DNA of 64,000 nucleotides. Source: Aedes albopictus. Its lineage: Eukaryota > Arthropoda > Insecta > Diptera > Culicidae. Below, one piece after another: positions 24,921 to 36,205 of the stretch; within the stretch, counting starts at the first letter, position 1; every line of letters starts with the position of its first letter. Position numbers and translations under genes: made by a program. Location: assembly GCF_035046485.1 (NCBI RefSeq), contig NC_085137.1, positions 348,368,505 through 348,432,504 of the forward strand, given 5' to 3'. A model generated the notes under the pieces. That model was not told where the DNA came from and ran no database searches. It worked only from the letters and a program-made list of their open reading frames with translations.

Positions 24921-25266
24921 TAAGATATTCTTCTTAATTTTTCCCTTAGAAGGTTCATCATATCCTCCCAAGTTGCGTGGTGACGCAAAGCATTTTAAAC
25001 TTGAGGAACCACTGTACTATCTATAAGATATTCTTCTATTATATTAGAATTTTTCGCTTAGAAGGTTCACTATGTCCTCCCAGGTTGCGTGGTGACGCAA
25101 AGCACTTTAGACTTATGGAACCACCCCAGCGATCCATAAGATATTCTTCTTTTATATTAGAATTTTTCGCTTAGAAGGTTCATCATGTCCTCCCAGGTTG
25201 CGTGGTGACGCAAATCATTTTAAACTTGAGGAACCACTGTACTATCTATAAGATATTCTTCTATTA

Positions 25267-26995
25267 TTGCAGACTACATCCCAAATTGGACTATCACACT
25301 TTTTTTGGGACGCCTAAAAAGTGTGATAAAAGTGCACATTTGCCTCGGATCGTCTCGACGTCTTCGGTGCACTTATTCCTCCATTTACAAGGAATAAGTG
25401 CACCGAAGACCTCAACTCGATCCGACGTGTCCCTGCGCTGCAATCACACTTTGAAGGTGTGTTCACACTATTGTGTCAGTCAGAGGCGCCTCGTCCACAT
25501 GTTCGACCTGTTCTTGGAACGGGTATAGGCTGAGAATAAAACTCGCAAAATATTCTTTAAGTATATATACCAAAAGAATAAACTAAATTTAAAACTCCCA
25601 CCGCACATATCCCATAACAACTTGCACACAAGGCGCTAACATCGTTCCCGGTTTATGAAGAACGAAAGACGACTCCAAGCCATCCACCGGCAGAAACCAA
25701 CAAGAGCATGCGAGAGCCAGCCTTGCGCAGCTCTCTCTTGCTCGACTCTTCGAAACTACATGCCACCGGTTCCCCGATTCATGCGAACGATGGATGCTGT
25801 TCCCAAACCAACCGTTTCCTCCCTTTTTTGCCTCCGAATGGCAGTGTTCATTCGAATTCATTTCACTTTACTCTGTCGCTCATACGTTCCCTACTCGTCT
25901 AGAACCAGCAGCAACGTTGTCAACGTTTCTTTCCATTTTTCACTTCCCGCCTGCTTCTCACGCGTACACGCACGCTAAGCGCAATCGACTAAAGTCTTTA
26001 AAATCATGTTGAAAATTTACAGTTTTAGAATGCTAAAAAATGTATGTTGTATCGTTGTTGGAAATTAAAGGATTATTTAACAATATCTAAAAAAATGGAA
26101 TAAGGAACATTCATTGCACAGTATTTAAATCAATTTAAATAAATATTTTGCCAGCTATGCTTACCGATCAGGTTCTCAAATGTGTGTAAATGATTGTTAG
26201 CATGCTGCTCGGTATACTCTTCAGAGAAAAAAGCGATGGATACAGATGGATACCAGAGGCACACAGCTAAACGCAAAGAGCTTCTTCAGTGGAAAGTTTA
26301 CATGTGTGTAGCAAAACCAGAAATCAGGCCAAACATGTCTAAAGGTCCTATCTGCAAAAGAGAGGCTCTCTTTGGTTTCCCTCTCTTTCGTTAATATCTC
26401 AGCTGTTTATTTGTATTATGATTATCTCCTTGCATTGAACGATGGTCAAAACAATCGTCTTTTGATATGTACTGCAAGAATAGTTGAAAAGTGTACCATT
26501 ACATTGCAATAATTGAAAGAGAAAGTGAACAAAGAGAGCCTCTCAAATGCAGATAGGACCTATTGAAATGTTTGGCCTGAAATGAATGAAAGCTTGGATT
26601 GTGGCTTCTCGGTTTGTCGTTCTACGTAGGCTGAGAACAACTTGCGCAGCTAGAGCACATTTTGGCACACCCAATGTCGTGCGCGCTTGTTATGCATTAG
26701 ATCCAGCGTGGATGAAGCTGGGGGTGCCGAATGTGCTCTAACTCGTTGGCAACGGTTTCCAAATTTTAAATTCGAGGTCATGATACGAGCTAAAACAATT
26801 TATGGAGGTGGAAATTTCGTTCATTTGCGGAAAAGAGAGCATGTTGGACATGATTGAAAAAAAAACCAGTTTTGTCGGTGTGTGAAGAACGTTAAAAAAT
26901 GACTTCCACCGAAAATTGATTTTTCTGTAGAACAGGTCAGTCTGCTAGTCACGAGACGCCTCTGGTGTCAGTCCAATTTGGGGTGCAGTCAGCAA
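25267..26995. mobile_element. 1.73 kb inverted-repeat element in the satellite, TA duplication
   Basis: The left end TTGCAGACTACATCCCAAAT and the right end match as inverted repeats over 26 bases with three differences. Both flanks are TA, and the neighbouring satellite word CTATTATATTAG is restored when the element is removed. Inside are a 21-bp-arm hairpin (about 25358-25411, around ATTCCTCCATTTACAAGGAAT) and a nested foldback at 26324-26581. No transposase frame is seen, so it is non-autonomous. Confidence 0.8.
26324..26581. mobile_element. Nested foldback MITE with TCAGGCCAAACAT ends
   Basis: The left side TCAGGCCAAACATGTCTAAA and further matching sequence (GGTCCTATCTGCA, AGAGAGGCTCTCTTTG) appear inverted at the right side, ending ATGTTTGGCCTGA. 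The target duplication is ambiguous. Confidence 0.7.
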
Positions 26996-28419
26996 TATAT
27001 TAGAATTTTTCGCTTAGAAGGTTCATCATGTCCTCCCAGGTTGCGTGGTGACGCAAAGCATTTTAAACTTGCGGAACCACTGTACTATCTATAAGATATT
27101 CTTCTATCATATTAGAATTTTTCGCTTAGAAGGTTCACTATGTCCTCCCAGGTTGCGTGGTGACGCAAAGCACTTTAGATTTATGGAACCACCCCAGCGA
27201 TCCATAAGATATTCTTCTATTATATTAGAATTTTTCGCTTAGAAGGTTCATCATGTCCTCTCAGGTTGCGTGGTGACGCAAAGCATTTAAAACTTGTGGG
27301 ACCACTGTACTATCTAAGATATTCTTCTATTATATTAGAATTTTTCGCTTAGAAGGTTCACTATGTCCTCTCAGGTTGCATGGTGACGCAAAGCATTTAA
27401 AACTTGTGGAACCACTGTACTATCTAAGATATTCTTCTATTAGAATTTTTCGCTTAGAAGGTTCACTATGTCCTCCCAGGTTGCGTGGTGACGCAAAGCA
27501 CTTTAGACTTATGGAACCATCCCAGTGATCCATAAGATTGTCTTCTATTATATTAGATATTTCGCTTAGAAGGTTCATCATGTCCTCCCAGGTTGCGTGG
27601 TGACGCAAAGCATTTTAAACTTGAGGAACCACTGTACTATCTATAAGATATTCTTCTATTATATTAGAATTTTTCGCTTAGAAGGTTCACTATGTCCTCT
27701 CAGGTTGCATGGTGACGCAAAGCATTTAAAACTTGTGGAACCACTGTACTATCTAAGATATTCTTCTATTATATTAGAATTTTTCGCTTAGAAGGTTCAC
27801 TATGTCCTCCCAGGTTGCGTGGTGACGCAAAGCACTTATGGAACCATCCCAGTGATCCATAAGATTGTCTTCTATTATATTAGATATTTCGCTTAGAAGG
27901 TTCATCATGTCCTCCCAGGTTGCGTGGTGACGCAAAGCACTTTAAACTTGAGGAACCACTGTACTATCTAAAAGATATTCTTCTATTATATTAGAATTTT
28001 TCGCTTAGAAGGTTCACTATGTCCTCTCAGGTTGCGTGGTGACGCAAAGCATTTTAAACTTGAGGAACCACTGTACTATCTATAAGATATTCTTCTATTA
28101 TATTAGAATTTTTCGCTTAGATGGTTCATCATGTCCTCTCAGGTTGCGTGCATCACACGTGCAAGCACTTGAAACTTGTTTCCATAAGATATTCCTCCAT
28201 TATGATAGATTTTTTCGCTTAGACGGTTCACTATGTCCTCCCAGGTTGCGTGGTGACGCAAAGCACACTAAACTTGAGGAACCACTGCAGTGATCCATAA
28301 GATATTCTTCTATTATATTAATTTTTTTTGCTTAGAAGGTTCACTATGTCCTCTCAGGTTTCGTGGTGACGCAAAGCACTTCGAACTTTAGAATCACTCC
28401 TGTGCTCCATAAGATATTT

Positions 28420-28889
28420 GGATTGGCGATCCAAAGCCTTATCCACAAGGCAAACCCTCGGTAACCAAATGTGCAATCCAAATAAGATTGAAGAGCGTTC
28501 TACAAGGATGTTGTAGCTTACATTTGGTGCTAAGCGTCGTTTGACGGACAGCTGAAAAATTTATTACGATTTGCTTGGTCAAAAATCTCAAAAGTTATGT
28601 TGTATTACTACTTTGTTGTATAAGATATCTCAGTAATCAAAATGTCCAATCGAAATAATATGGAAAAGTGTTCTACTAGGATTTTGTAGCTTTCATTTTG
28701 GTGCTAAGAGAACTAAAATCGATTGACAGACGACTGAGAAATCTGAGCGAATTTTTTCGGAACATAAATTTTGTATACACCTACAGACATTCTCAGTTCG
28801 TCGAGCTGAGTTGATTGGTAATGAGACTCGGATCGAAAGTCGGTTTCCCGAGCGATATTCATACCTTTCTATGAGTGTAAGAAGGGTAG
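28420..28889 (-). repeat. Minus-strand copy of the ACCCTTCTTACAC repeat family
   Basis: It ends GTGTAAGAAGGGT and contains, inverted, TCGATCCGAG and GCTCGACGAACTGAG-type head sequences and two of the roughly 180-bp internal units seen at 6612-11942. It abuts the right end of the 112-bp satellite. Confidence 0.75.
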
Positions 28890-29012
28890 AAAGGAAATAT
28901 GGCTCATTATGACATTTTTTTTAGAGGAATTCCCTTTTTATTTGGGCAAATGTAGATACAAAGGTTTGGGCCGCATTCATAAGTTTTATTTACCCGGTAT
29001 AAAATTTCCACC

Positions 29013-30016
29013 TTACATTTGATCTTTGATACACTCCTTAATGCTCAGCTGGTCCATACCGATGAGCAGAGCCCCAAGAACGTACTGAGGTAAGGCATCA
29101 TGAACGCAGATTTTTCTTTCCTTTTCGATCGCTTGTCCAATGCCGCTGAACTCCCCGCTGGTGAGCGGTGCTCCGCCGATATGTGCATGCGCTCCCCGAT
29201 CGCCAACATTCCGAAGCCCGCCGAGGATGTCCCACCTCGAGTTGAAGGTGGTTCTCTTTGGATTGTTCAAAGCGCAAGCGCGGCAGATTCGACCACCTCG
29301 TTCGCCTCGGTAAAAAGGAAAAGGGACACCTCCCCGACTGGTACGTAAAGTGGTGGCGGTCGTTCCTGATTACAACTGCTCTTTTCGTATTCATCGTACC
29401 GACACCAATGTGTAGTTCAATTACGATGGCCTCCTTTGCTTCGGCAGATCGATCGGCAGGGGAACCCACTTGGGACGTGGTCGCTTGCGGCTGTTGGCAC
29501 CGTTGAGCTGATCGCCCCTCTTTGGTCGACTGTGATCTTCCTCGGCGGAGAGCTGTTTGGCAGGAACTTGTTGCTGAGTTTACGGTGTGGCGAGTGGATC
29601 TACTTGCAGTGCCGTATGCCTTCAAGCCGTTGCTGCCGGAGGGTAAGATTTCGGCGCCGCGGAACTGGTGCTGGTTTGACGTATGTTGGACTGGCTGCTG
29701 GTTGTTCACTGGGGGTTGTGGGCTTTGCCGGTTCTAAGGCGGGCGCTACGGACACTGCTGACTCAGAAGCCTCTTGCACAGCTCCCGGCTTTTTCGCTGG
29801 CTTGATTTGAAATCTGGCGTTGGCCAATCGGAGTTGCTGGATAGGTCACTTGACTGAAAGAGAAGTTGATCGATTTGATTAAAAATAGAAGGAAATTATG
29901 TTGATACAAAACACGAAGTACCTTTTGACTAGGTCGCTTCTTTTCCTTTGCTGGGGCTGGGGTTGGGGCAGGTTTCGATTGTTCTGGGCCTGCTTTCGGC
30001 AGAACATTCATTCGGG
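29013..30016 (-). pseudogene. Degenerate larp (La-related protein 1)-like gene copy
   Basis: GC-rich, protein-like sequence is spread over three frames with several frameshifts and stops. Recognisable pieces in order are: MNVLPKAGPEQSKP with PAPAKEKKRPSQK (exon about 30016-29922, acceptor TTTGGCAG, donor GTACTT); SNSDWPTPDFKSSQRKS after a CTCTTTCAG acceptor; an Ala/Pro-rich part; RPRPKWVPLPIDLPKQRRPS; YDEYEKSSCNQERPPP; a Gly/Arg-rich GGVPFPFYRGERGGR; and SIKECIKDQM followed by GTAAGG. The KWVPL-IDLPK block, the RG-rich block and the SIKE.IK.Q block followed by an intron fit LARP1 upstream of its La motif, from family memory. Retained splice sites argue for segmental duplication rather than retrocopying. 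AATAAA lies at 28985-28990 on this strand. The identification is moderate. A real gene with assembly indels is the alternative. Confidence 0.5.
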
Positions 30017-30774
30017 CTGCCAAATAAAGAATAAACTTCAGCTGCAGAACTGTATGTACCTATGAGGTTCAACCACATCAGCTTCTTTTCTTCTAAACCG
30101 ATTAAAAACTGTTTTTCTCCCATCATCCGCCACGGATTCTCCATGCAAAATAACAAAACTTGAGCACCTTTCCTGAGTATGCAGCACAAGAGGACATTTT
30201 TCAAGCACGGGAACACACTTTTCAACGAGAAATTTTATTTAAATTCCCCACAAAAATGCACACTGGTGCAGCCACAGAAATGATTCGTCAAGCGCCTATC
30301 CACTTTATTTACAAACAAATCGATGCAGAAAAAAGGGAGCGAACTCGGACCAGGACGTGCACCGTGCAGAAAAGACGACCTGCTTTCAAATGCATGTTCA
30401 AGCCATAAAATATATTAATTTTTCAATAAGATTTTGTATAATAAATCAACATTTTCAAAACCAATTAACTAAATATCATCAAATTTGATTTAGGTCACAT
30501 AAATATTTACCGTTTTATGACAATTTGGGTCAATATTAATTTAATTACTGACAAAATAATTGAAAGTGAGCACGTTATTTGTTTAAGTGTTTCGTGCTTT
30601 GACGTTTTGTTCGCGTGTGAAAGAAAGAGATGGAAATAATGTTTACATGACGAGGGAGAGCCCTGATGAACACGCTGAAAAAATCGTGACCAAAATAAAG
30701 GAAAATGTGCTAGTACTTCATGAAAAATTCTATTCCCGAGAACCATGATTTATTTACAGATTCCTTCGCAGTAA

Positions 30775-30940
30775 GGGAACGTCCATAAATTACATCACGC
30801 TTTGAGGGGGGAGGGGGGGTTCAGCAAAGTGTGACGACCCATACAAAAATTTCAGAGGTCTCATATAAAAAGTGTGACATAGGGGGGAGGGGGGGTTGAA
30901 AATGGTCGATTTTTGCGTGACGTAATTTATGGACGTTCCC
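30775..30940. mobile_element. 166-bp MITE with GGGAACGTCCATAAATTAC ends, TAA duplication
   Basis: The ends GGGAACGTCCATAAATTAC and its inverse are near-identical. TAA lies on both sides (30772-30774 and 30941-30943), a 3-bp target that would fit a Harbinger-like mechanism. Two G-rich runs lie inside. It sits just upstream of the leader of the SLC35D gene. Confidence 0.85.
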
Positions 30941-31757
30941 TAAGTGGTCTGTAAATGGGTTTGTGATTTAATGTTACTAATTCGCTGTCACTATTATTCT
31001 GGTATCAGCTCGCTATCTTTCGCTACCAGCCCTGTAGGCGCTGGTGTTTGTGCGCGAGAATCAGTGCCGCACAAAGAAAGTGCGAAGCGAGCGAACGACC
31101 GAACGTCAACGATCTCTCTCGTCTCGTCTATTTCGTCAGGTCCGTGTCCGTCCGTCAGATGCTCGAGTCAATCTGTCAATTCAATCCAATCGCGGATCGC
31201 TCGCGAGTGGCCTGCCTTTGCCAGCGTAGCCACCGGTTCTCGTTTAGTGTAATCTCGCGATTCGTAGGTACTTTATTGTTTGATAAGAATACTTCGACAA
31301 ATCCTACACAACGGAAGGAGTGGTAATCATTACGCAAACGATACCGAAAGATTCGGACGGACTGGTGGTCGTGATTCGTGAGTGAAGAAGGAATCTGAGC
31401 TGCCGTCGTCGCGAGTGATGATGTTCTTGTCCCGCTAAAGAACAATATCCAACTCAGCTCAATGCAGTCAGTGGATGATTGTTTATAAGTGCGCGTGTGG
31501 GAAGCGGAGGAAGAGGGATTTTTTCTTGTCCGTTCTTCCCCGGAGTGGAAGATTCAGCTCCCAACATTTGCTGGCTAATACGTCAAACTAAAATCAGGGA
31601 AGAAGCAGCAAGGTCATCGGTTTGAGCAAGTGTTTCGTAGTTTTTTATGTAAAAACTGTGCAAACAAAGTTGATTCTCGATTCAAGTGCGAAAATATCCG
31701 TCAAGATCTTATTGTGCCTACATTTTGCCCCGGAATGAAGCAAATCAAGGAGGAATA

Positions 31758-31913
31758 ATGGTGAATTCGGAGTATTTGGGTAATCTCCAGCCTTCGATAA
31801 CTAGATCAGCGTTCGTGACAGTGAATGGGCGCTGCTCTGCGTTGGAAGCTACAATTACGCCTAATAATCGGATAGAGAAGCATAGTGGAGATTCGTTCCA
31901 AGTTTGGAGATAA
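31758..31913 (+). other. Candidate upstream ORF in the SLC35D gene leader
   Basis: A 51-residue frame starts MVNSEYLGNLQPSITRSAF and stops 58 bases before the SLC35D start codon. If the mature leader includes this stretch it could reduce downstream initiation. Leader splicing is unknown, so this is tentative. Confidence 0.3.
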
Positions 31914-31970
31914 GCAGCAGCGAGAGTAATCAGTTTTGGACGTGGGAGGAACCAATCAGACGCGAGCAAA

Positions 31971-32990
31971 ATGGGAGCCACAGACATTTCCGGCAATGGG
32001 AATGAAGGCATAACCCATCTAATGAAAGTATCCAGCGCCCTGTTTTACGGGTTTGCCTCTTTCTTCATCACCGTAGTCAATAAAACCGTTCTCACATCGT
32101 ATCGATTTCCGTCGTTCCTGGTACTTAGTTTGGGCCAGCTAGCGGCCAGCATCGTAGTACTGTTCCTGGGGAAACATTTTAAAATAGTCAAATTCCCGGA
32201 TTTCTCCCGGGACATACCACGTAAGATATTCCCATTGCCATTGATCTACCTGGGCAACATGATGTTCGGCCTGGGTGGAACGCAAGCCCTCAGTTTGCCG
32301 ATGTTCGCCGCCCTCCGGCGGTTCTCCATCCTGATGACGATGATCCTGGAGCTGCGGATTCTCGGCATCCGGCCGACGACCACTGTCCAAATCAGTGTCT
32401 ACTCCATGGTGGGAGGAGCTCTACTCGCGGCAAGCGACGACCTGAGTTTCAATCTGCACGGTTACCTTTTTGTGATGATTACCAATAGCTTGACTGCCGC
32501 CAATGGCGTCTACATGAAAAAGAAACTGGACACCGCCGACATGGGCAAGTACGGACTCATGTACTACAACTCGCTGTTCATGTTTCTACCGGCCCTGATT
32601 GGCACATGGCTCCTGGGCGATCTGGAGAAAGCATGGCAGTACCCGGGATGGAACGATCCCGTCTTCTTGGTCCAGTTCCTTCTCTCCTGCGTGATGGGAT
32701 TCATCCTGTCCTACAGTACCATCCTGTGCACCCAATACAACTCAGCCCTAACGACCACAATCGTGGGCTGCCTGAAGAACATCAGTGTGACCTACATCGG
32801 AATGTTCATCGGTGGTGATTACGTCTTCTCCTGGCTCAACTCCATCGGTATCAACATCAGCGTGGCCGGTTCCCTGCTGTACGCTTACGTCACCTTCCGA
32901 AAGAAATCCCCTTCAGCGGCGGCGAACGCCGGATCATCCTCGGACCGGAAATCGCTCCTACCGCCACCCGGTCGAATCGACAACGTGTGA
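31971..32990 (+). CDS. Nucleotide-sugar transporter, SLC35D / fringe connection-UST74C type
   Basis: This 339-residue membrane protein is predicted to sit in the Golgi or ER and exchange cytosolic UDP-sugars for luminal UMP, supplying glycosyltransferases; fly frc, of this family, supports Notch glycosylation. Family landmarks visible are: FFITVVNKTVLTSYRFPS near residue 30, SLGQLAASIVVLFLG, KIFPLPLIYLGNMMFGL, QALSLPMFAALRRFSI, SDDLSFNLHGYLFV, LTAANGVYMKKKLD, MGKYGLMYYNSLFM, FLLSCVMGFILSYSTILC, NSALTTTIVGCLKNISVTYI and FIGGDYVFSWLNSIGINI. About ten hydrophobic segments alternate with short loops. The charged tail (KKSPSAAANAGSSSDRKS) faces the cytosol. The start context GCAAAATGG is good. The coding region has no intron. 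AATAAA is at 33261-33266. Which SLC35D paralogue it is cannot be settled here. Confidence 0.94.
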   Translation: MGATDISGNGNEGITHLMKVSSALFYGFASFFITVVNKTVLTSYRFPSFLVLSLGQLAASIVVLFLGKHFKIVKFPDFSRDIPRKIFPLPLIYLGNMMFGLGGTQALSLPMFAALRRFSILMTMILELRILGIRPTTTVQISVYSMVGGALLAASDDLSFNLHGYLFVMITNSLTAANGVYMKKKLDTADMGKYGLMYYNSLFMFLPALIGTWLLGDLEKAWQYPGWNDPVFLVQFLLSCVMGFILSYSTILCTQYNSALTTTIVGCLKNISVTYIGMFIGGDYVFSWLNSIGINISVAGSLLYAYVTFRKKSPSAAANAGSSSDRKSLLPPPGRIDNV

Positions 32991-33260
32991 CGGATGCGCA
33001 ACTTCAAATGCGGCGGCTGTTGAAGATTTCGAATTTGTTGGCCCGGAAACCGGCCTGGCAAAACTGAAACCAAAGTGTGACGACGGAGCGCGGTTTGGAG
33101 TTGTGTCCTTATTGTGTGTAAAGTGTTTTAGTTTATTGTACGTAATTTGTATGTAATTGTGTAATCCTGGAATAGAGAGAAGTATCCTGACGAAGAAAGT
33201 TAATTTAATGATTTACAGTGACCGTAATATAGTTTATTTTAAAATTGGAAGAGTATTGGC

Positions 33261-33266
33261 AATAAA
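33261..33266 (+). terminator. Polyadenylation signal of the SLC35D gene
   Basis: AATAAA lies about 270 bases past the stop codon. It is the first canonical signal downstream of the stop on this strand. From here to 33975 I see nothing further. Confidence 0.55.
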
Positions 33267-33975
33267 AGTGGCAAGGTGCAGAGAAGCCAGCATGAGCCGA
33301 AAGTGAAACTTGAATATAGCCTTTCAATGGAATCGGATCGAAAGAAAGCGTCCCTTTGACTTTCAAGCGCAGCTCAAGAATGTAAAAGGTAAGTTTTGAT
33401 TTGTTCTTATTCATATGAATCCATTTTGTACCGACTTTTCGAATCCTCTAAGCTAAATACCCTCTTCGAATGAGTGTAATCAGATTCATACCTTTTAATT
33501 ACGCCCCCTAATGCTTATTCTTTGACAGATACGCGTTATTTTTTCAATCCAATTCTTCACTCAGGTGAAGACGAGTTTCAAAGTCTATATTTCTGCATGG
33601 AGCGATAGTTAAGTTGGATTTAATTTAAACAAAAAACGCTGAAGCGTGATTCTACACTAGGAACATACATACTTAGTAGTTCTCCAAATTATATTGAATG
33701 CTATTTAAATAATTGATATAGCACAAAAGAAATCACCCTAGTGATAATCATGGGGGTTCACGGTATTAAAGTTAAGGCGTTTCGTTTGTATCGTAATGTT
33801 CTTTAGAGAAATATATCAGTTTTAACACTGAGAGGTGCATCAATCTAACGGTTCATCCCAATCTACAATTGGAAATGGCTGATCATATTTTTTCAGCATA
33901 GTTTTCAGATATGCTCGATAAACACGGAGGAATCAAAAACCTTCAGGATTTTTCCAAATACTCCTATAACTTATC

Positions 33976-35249
33976 CAGGGGTTTTCAGATCGTGCACCGC
34001 GGTGCACTTGGTGCACCGCGAAGCCTTGCCAAGTGCACCGTGATATTGCGCGCAAACCCCAAAATTTTATTCCCACCTTTGGGTTTCCGCGCCGAAGACC
34101 CAGCGCCAGATTCGGCGACAAAGAAAACTGACAGCAGTCGCCGGGCAGTTGGCAATCCTGATATTTGACGGCGGTCGCCTGTTAGTCATGGGAGTGGATT
34201 GTTGTCACGCAAATAGAGCTTTTCGCTGAAAATGCATGTGTATTGAGGTCTTGTTGACAGATTTTCTGCTGTGTTAGTGTGAAATTCAGTGATTTCCTGT
34301 ATCGCGTAAGCCTTCGCTGGAAGGAAATGTCATATTGCTCAGCGAAGCAAGGAAAATTTTCAGTGAAAAAAGCAATACTTTATATGATACGATTGCATTT
34401 CAAAATTTTAAACCTCTCCAAAAAAATCTTATGATCTGCATACGATCCGTGTCCTCGGTGATGCAAAAATCTACCAATCACAAATATGAAAACACTTTTC
34501 TCAGCTGTTCTTACATGAGCATGAGCATATGACCGCACAATTCGTAGTTGATATTCCGTGATTGACCAGAGCAATCGAAATTGCACAGAGAAATAAAGAA
34601 AGAGGTTTTGGACTAGCACAGCATTCTCAATGTGCACAGTTCGAGAACTCTCAACTATATTAAGGTCAATAACGGCGCTGACTACGTCCTTACGGTCAAT
34701 TTTCTCAGCTATGCTTATTGTACAATTTCAAAAATCTCACAAGATTATTTGTAATTTCCTCGGCTAAGTATGTATCATTTATGATCTGAGTGGAGATCAA
34801 TTGATAATCTCACGAGAACTTTTTTTATTACGAATTTGCTAGTGATTTTCAAAAACATTTTTCTTCTATCTGTTGAGGAGCTTGCCAGGAGTCCTAAGTT
34901 AAATCTACGAAATAATTTAGCAATTATAAGTGAAAGTTCTTACGTAGTGAATACCAGAAATCGGCGAATGATCAACGCAAGACTTCTATGCATTGAGGTT
35001 CTAATCAAATTTCCTCCTGAAAATTGCAATTTGACTAGAGCTTCACCTGAAATCTGTCTAAGATCCCGCAAAAATGCTGTTCATACAATTATTCCACGCG
35101 TAATACACTCCGTTGAGTTTTGGAATTTTGGTATACTTTTTTCAAATTAATTATTTTTTTAATTAAAATTGATTTTTATGGATGGGTGCACCGCGTAGCA
35201 ATTAATTTCTAAAAAGTGCACCGCGAGGCAAAAGGCTTGAAAACCCCTG
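33976..35249. mobile_element. 1.27 kb non-autonomous hAT-like element
   Basis: The ends are CAGGGGTTTTCA and TGAAAACCCCTG. The flanks ACTTATC (left) and ACTTATAC (right) fit an 8-bp duplication with one base lost on the left. GTGCACCGCG-type words recur near both ends and could be subterminal transposase sites. The remaining frames are short and unconvincing. Confidence 0.75.
34545..34705. repeat. Dispersed repeat related to 37470-37620
   Basis: Shared words in the same order are CTCCGTGATTGACC, TTGCACA, ATTCTCA(A/C)TGTGCA, then CAATAACGG and CCTT(A/G)C(G/A)GTCAA. The class is unknown. It lies inside the hAT-like element. Confidence 0.45.
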
Positions 35250-35429
35250 ACTTATACTATTTCACTTGCATGATGGCCATCACGGATATCATGAGCGACA
35301 ATACGTTCTAAAAATTTCAGAAAAAAAAGAGGTTAAACTAATAGATCCGAAACTCTTTGCTTCTTCATACGATGCACGTTTTCGCTTCGGGATAAACTTT
35401 ACAGTTATTTCACGACAGGATCTGGGAAT

Positions 35430-36205
35430 GTGAGCCAACATGTTTACCAATCTGGAAAGTTCATCGTGACTCTTTTACACAAGGTTGTTTATGAAATCGG
35501 GAAGGCATTCGTTCAAAAGCAATTCGGCTTGGGTGTTTTCTTAGATATCGAGGGTAGCTTTTTTTCGATGCCGAATTACACTCAGCCAATTAAGCATAAG
35601 ATTTTCATAAGGTCTACCTTATGAAACGGCCTTTAAATAATTCATATGATTAGCATGAATTTCATAAGGTCAACATAATATTCTCAAGCGTCACAAGCCG
35701 TGTGGATTAAACTCGAGCTCAGTGATTCCGGCGTTAACGGATCGATTCTAGTTTGCATCATTTTAAGATTTTTTTTGCTCTTTTTATAAGTCTACCTTAT
35801 GAAATCGGTCATAACAAGCACGATCAATTTTCATAAGGTATTCTAATGGCATCTATAAATTTTAGTTATAGCAAAAATTCATAAGGTATTTCGATGATTT
35901 TCGATAGTTTTTTGTTTCCGCATGGAAGCCGCATGGGGTTATGGTATATCTCCAGTGATTTCCAATTGCATTTACCAAATGCTCAAAAACCGACATCTCT
36001 TCTCTAGATTACGTCAAGCAGCGATTAGGAAATTGAGTGTTTGTGGATGCCCTCAAGGAGGAGTCTTGTCACTACTTTTGTGGAGTCTTTCAAGTAAATC
36101 AATAATAGCGGTTTTCCTACTTATGGTTTTGCCGACGACTACCTATCATTGACAGTTGGTATGTGCCTCAGCAGCATCCTATTCAACCTGATGCAAAGCG
36201 CTCTT
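35430..36205 (+). pseudogene. LOA/Lian-like LINE reverse transcriptase fragment
   Basis: The pieces are VYQSGKFIVTLLHKVVYEIG with FVQKQFGLGVFLDIEG (RT palm start), then after an insertion MEAAWGYGISPVISNCIYQM and VCGCPQGGVLSLLLWSL (motif before the catalytic box), then a frameshift into ADDYLSLTVGMCLSS, which holds the catalytic-type ADD. It is frameshifted and truncated, so not functional. About 35568-35918 is foreign sequence with repeated TTCATAAGGT words. Confidence 0.75.
35568..35918. repeat. Insertion rich in TTTCATAAGGT motifs
   Basis: It separates two RT segments that are contiguous in related LINEs. At least five copies of TTCATAAGGT or its inverse are visible (near 35608, 35620, 35660, 35795, 35830 and 35880). 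Exact borders were not resolved. Confidence 0.5.

Larger units (their letters stand above)
23490..28420. repeat. 112-bp satellite array, interrupted by three insertions
   Basis: Units contain TTTTTCGCTTAGAAGGTTCA, then GTCCTCCCAGGTTGCGTGGT, then GACGCAAAGCA, GAGGAACCACTGTACTATC and ATAAGATATTCTTC. The CGC of successive units falls at 23594, 23706 and 23818, giving a 112-bp period. Roughly 20 units are spread over four blocks separated by insertions at 24031-24340, 24651-24920 and 25267-26995. Two unit subtypes alternate in part: CCACTGTACTATCTATAAG and CCACCCCAGCGATCCATAAG. Confidence 0.92.

Noticed and set aside
25655..26012. Frames of about 60-107 codons within the 1.73 kb element
   Set aside because: They overlap in several frames with no motif of transposase or any known protein.
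24977..28293. Recurring small frames starting MVTQSILNLRNHCTIYKIF
   Set aside because: They repeat with the 112-bp satellite unit and start at the same GTG in each unit. No single protein is implied.
17440..28420. CRISPR-like regular repeats
   Set aside because: There are no unique equal-length spacers. The units are contiguous satellite repeats in a eukaryotic genome.
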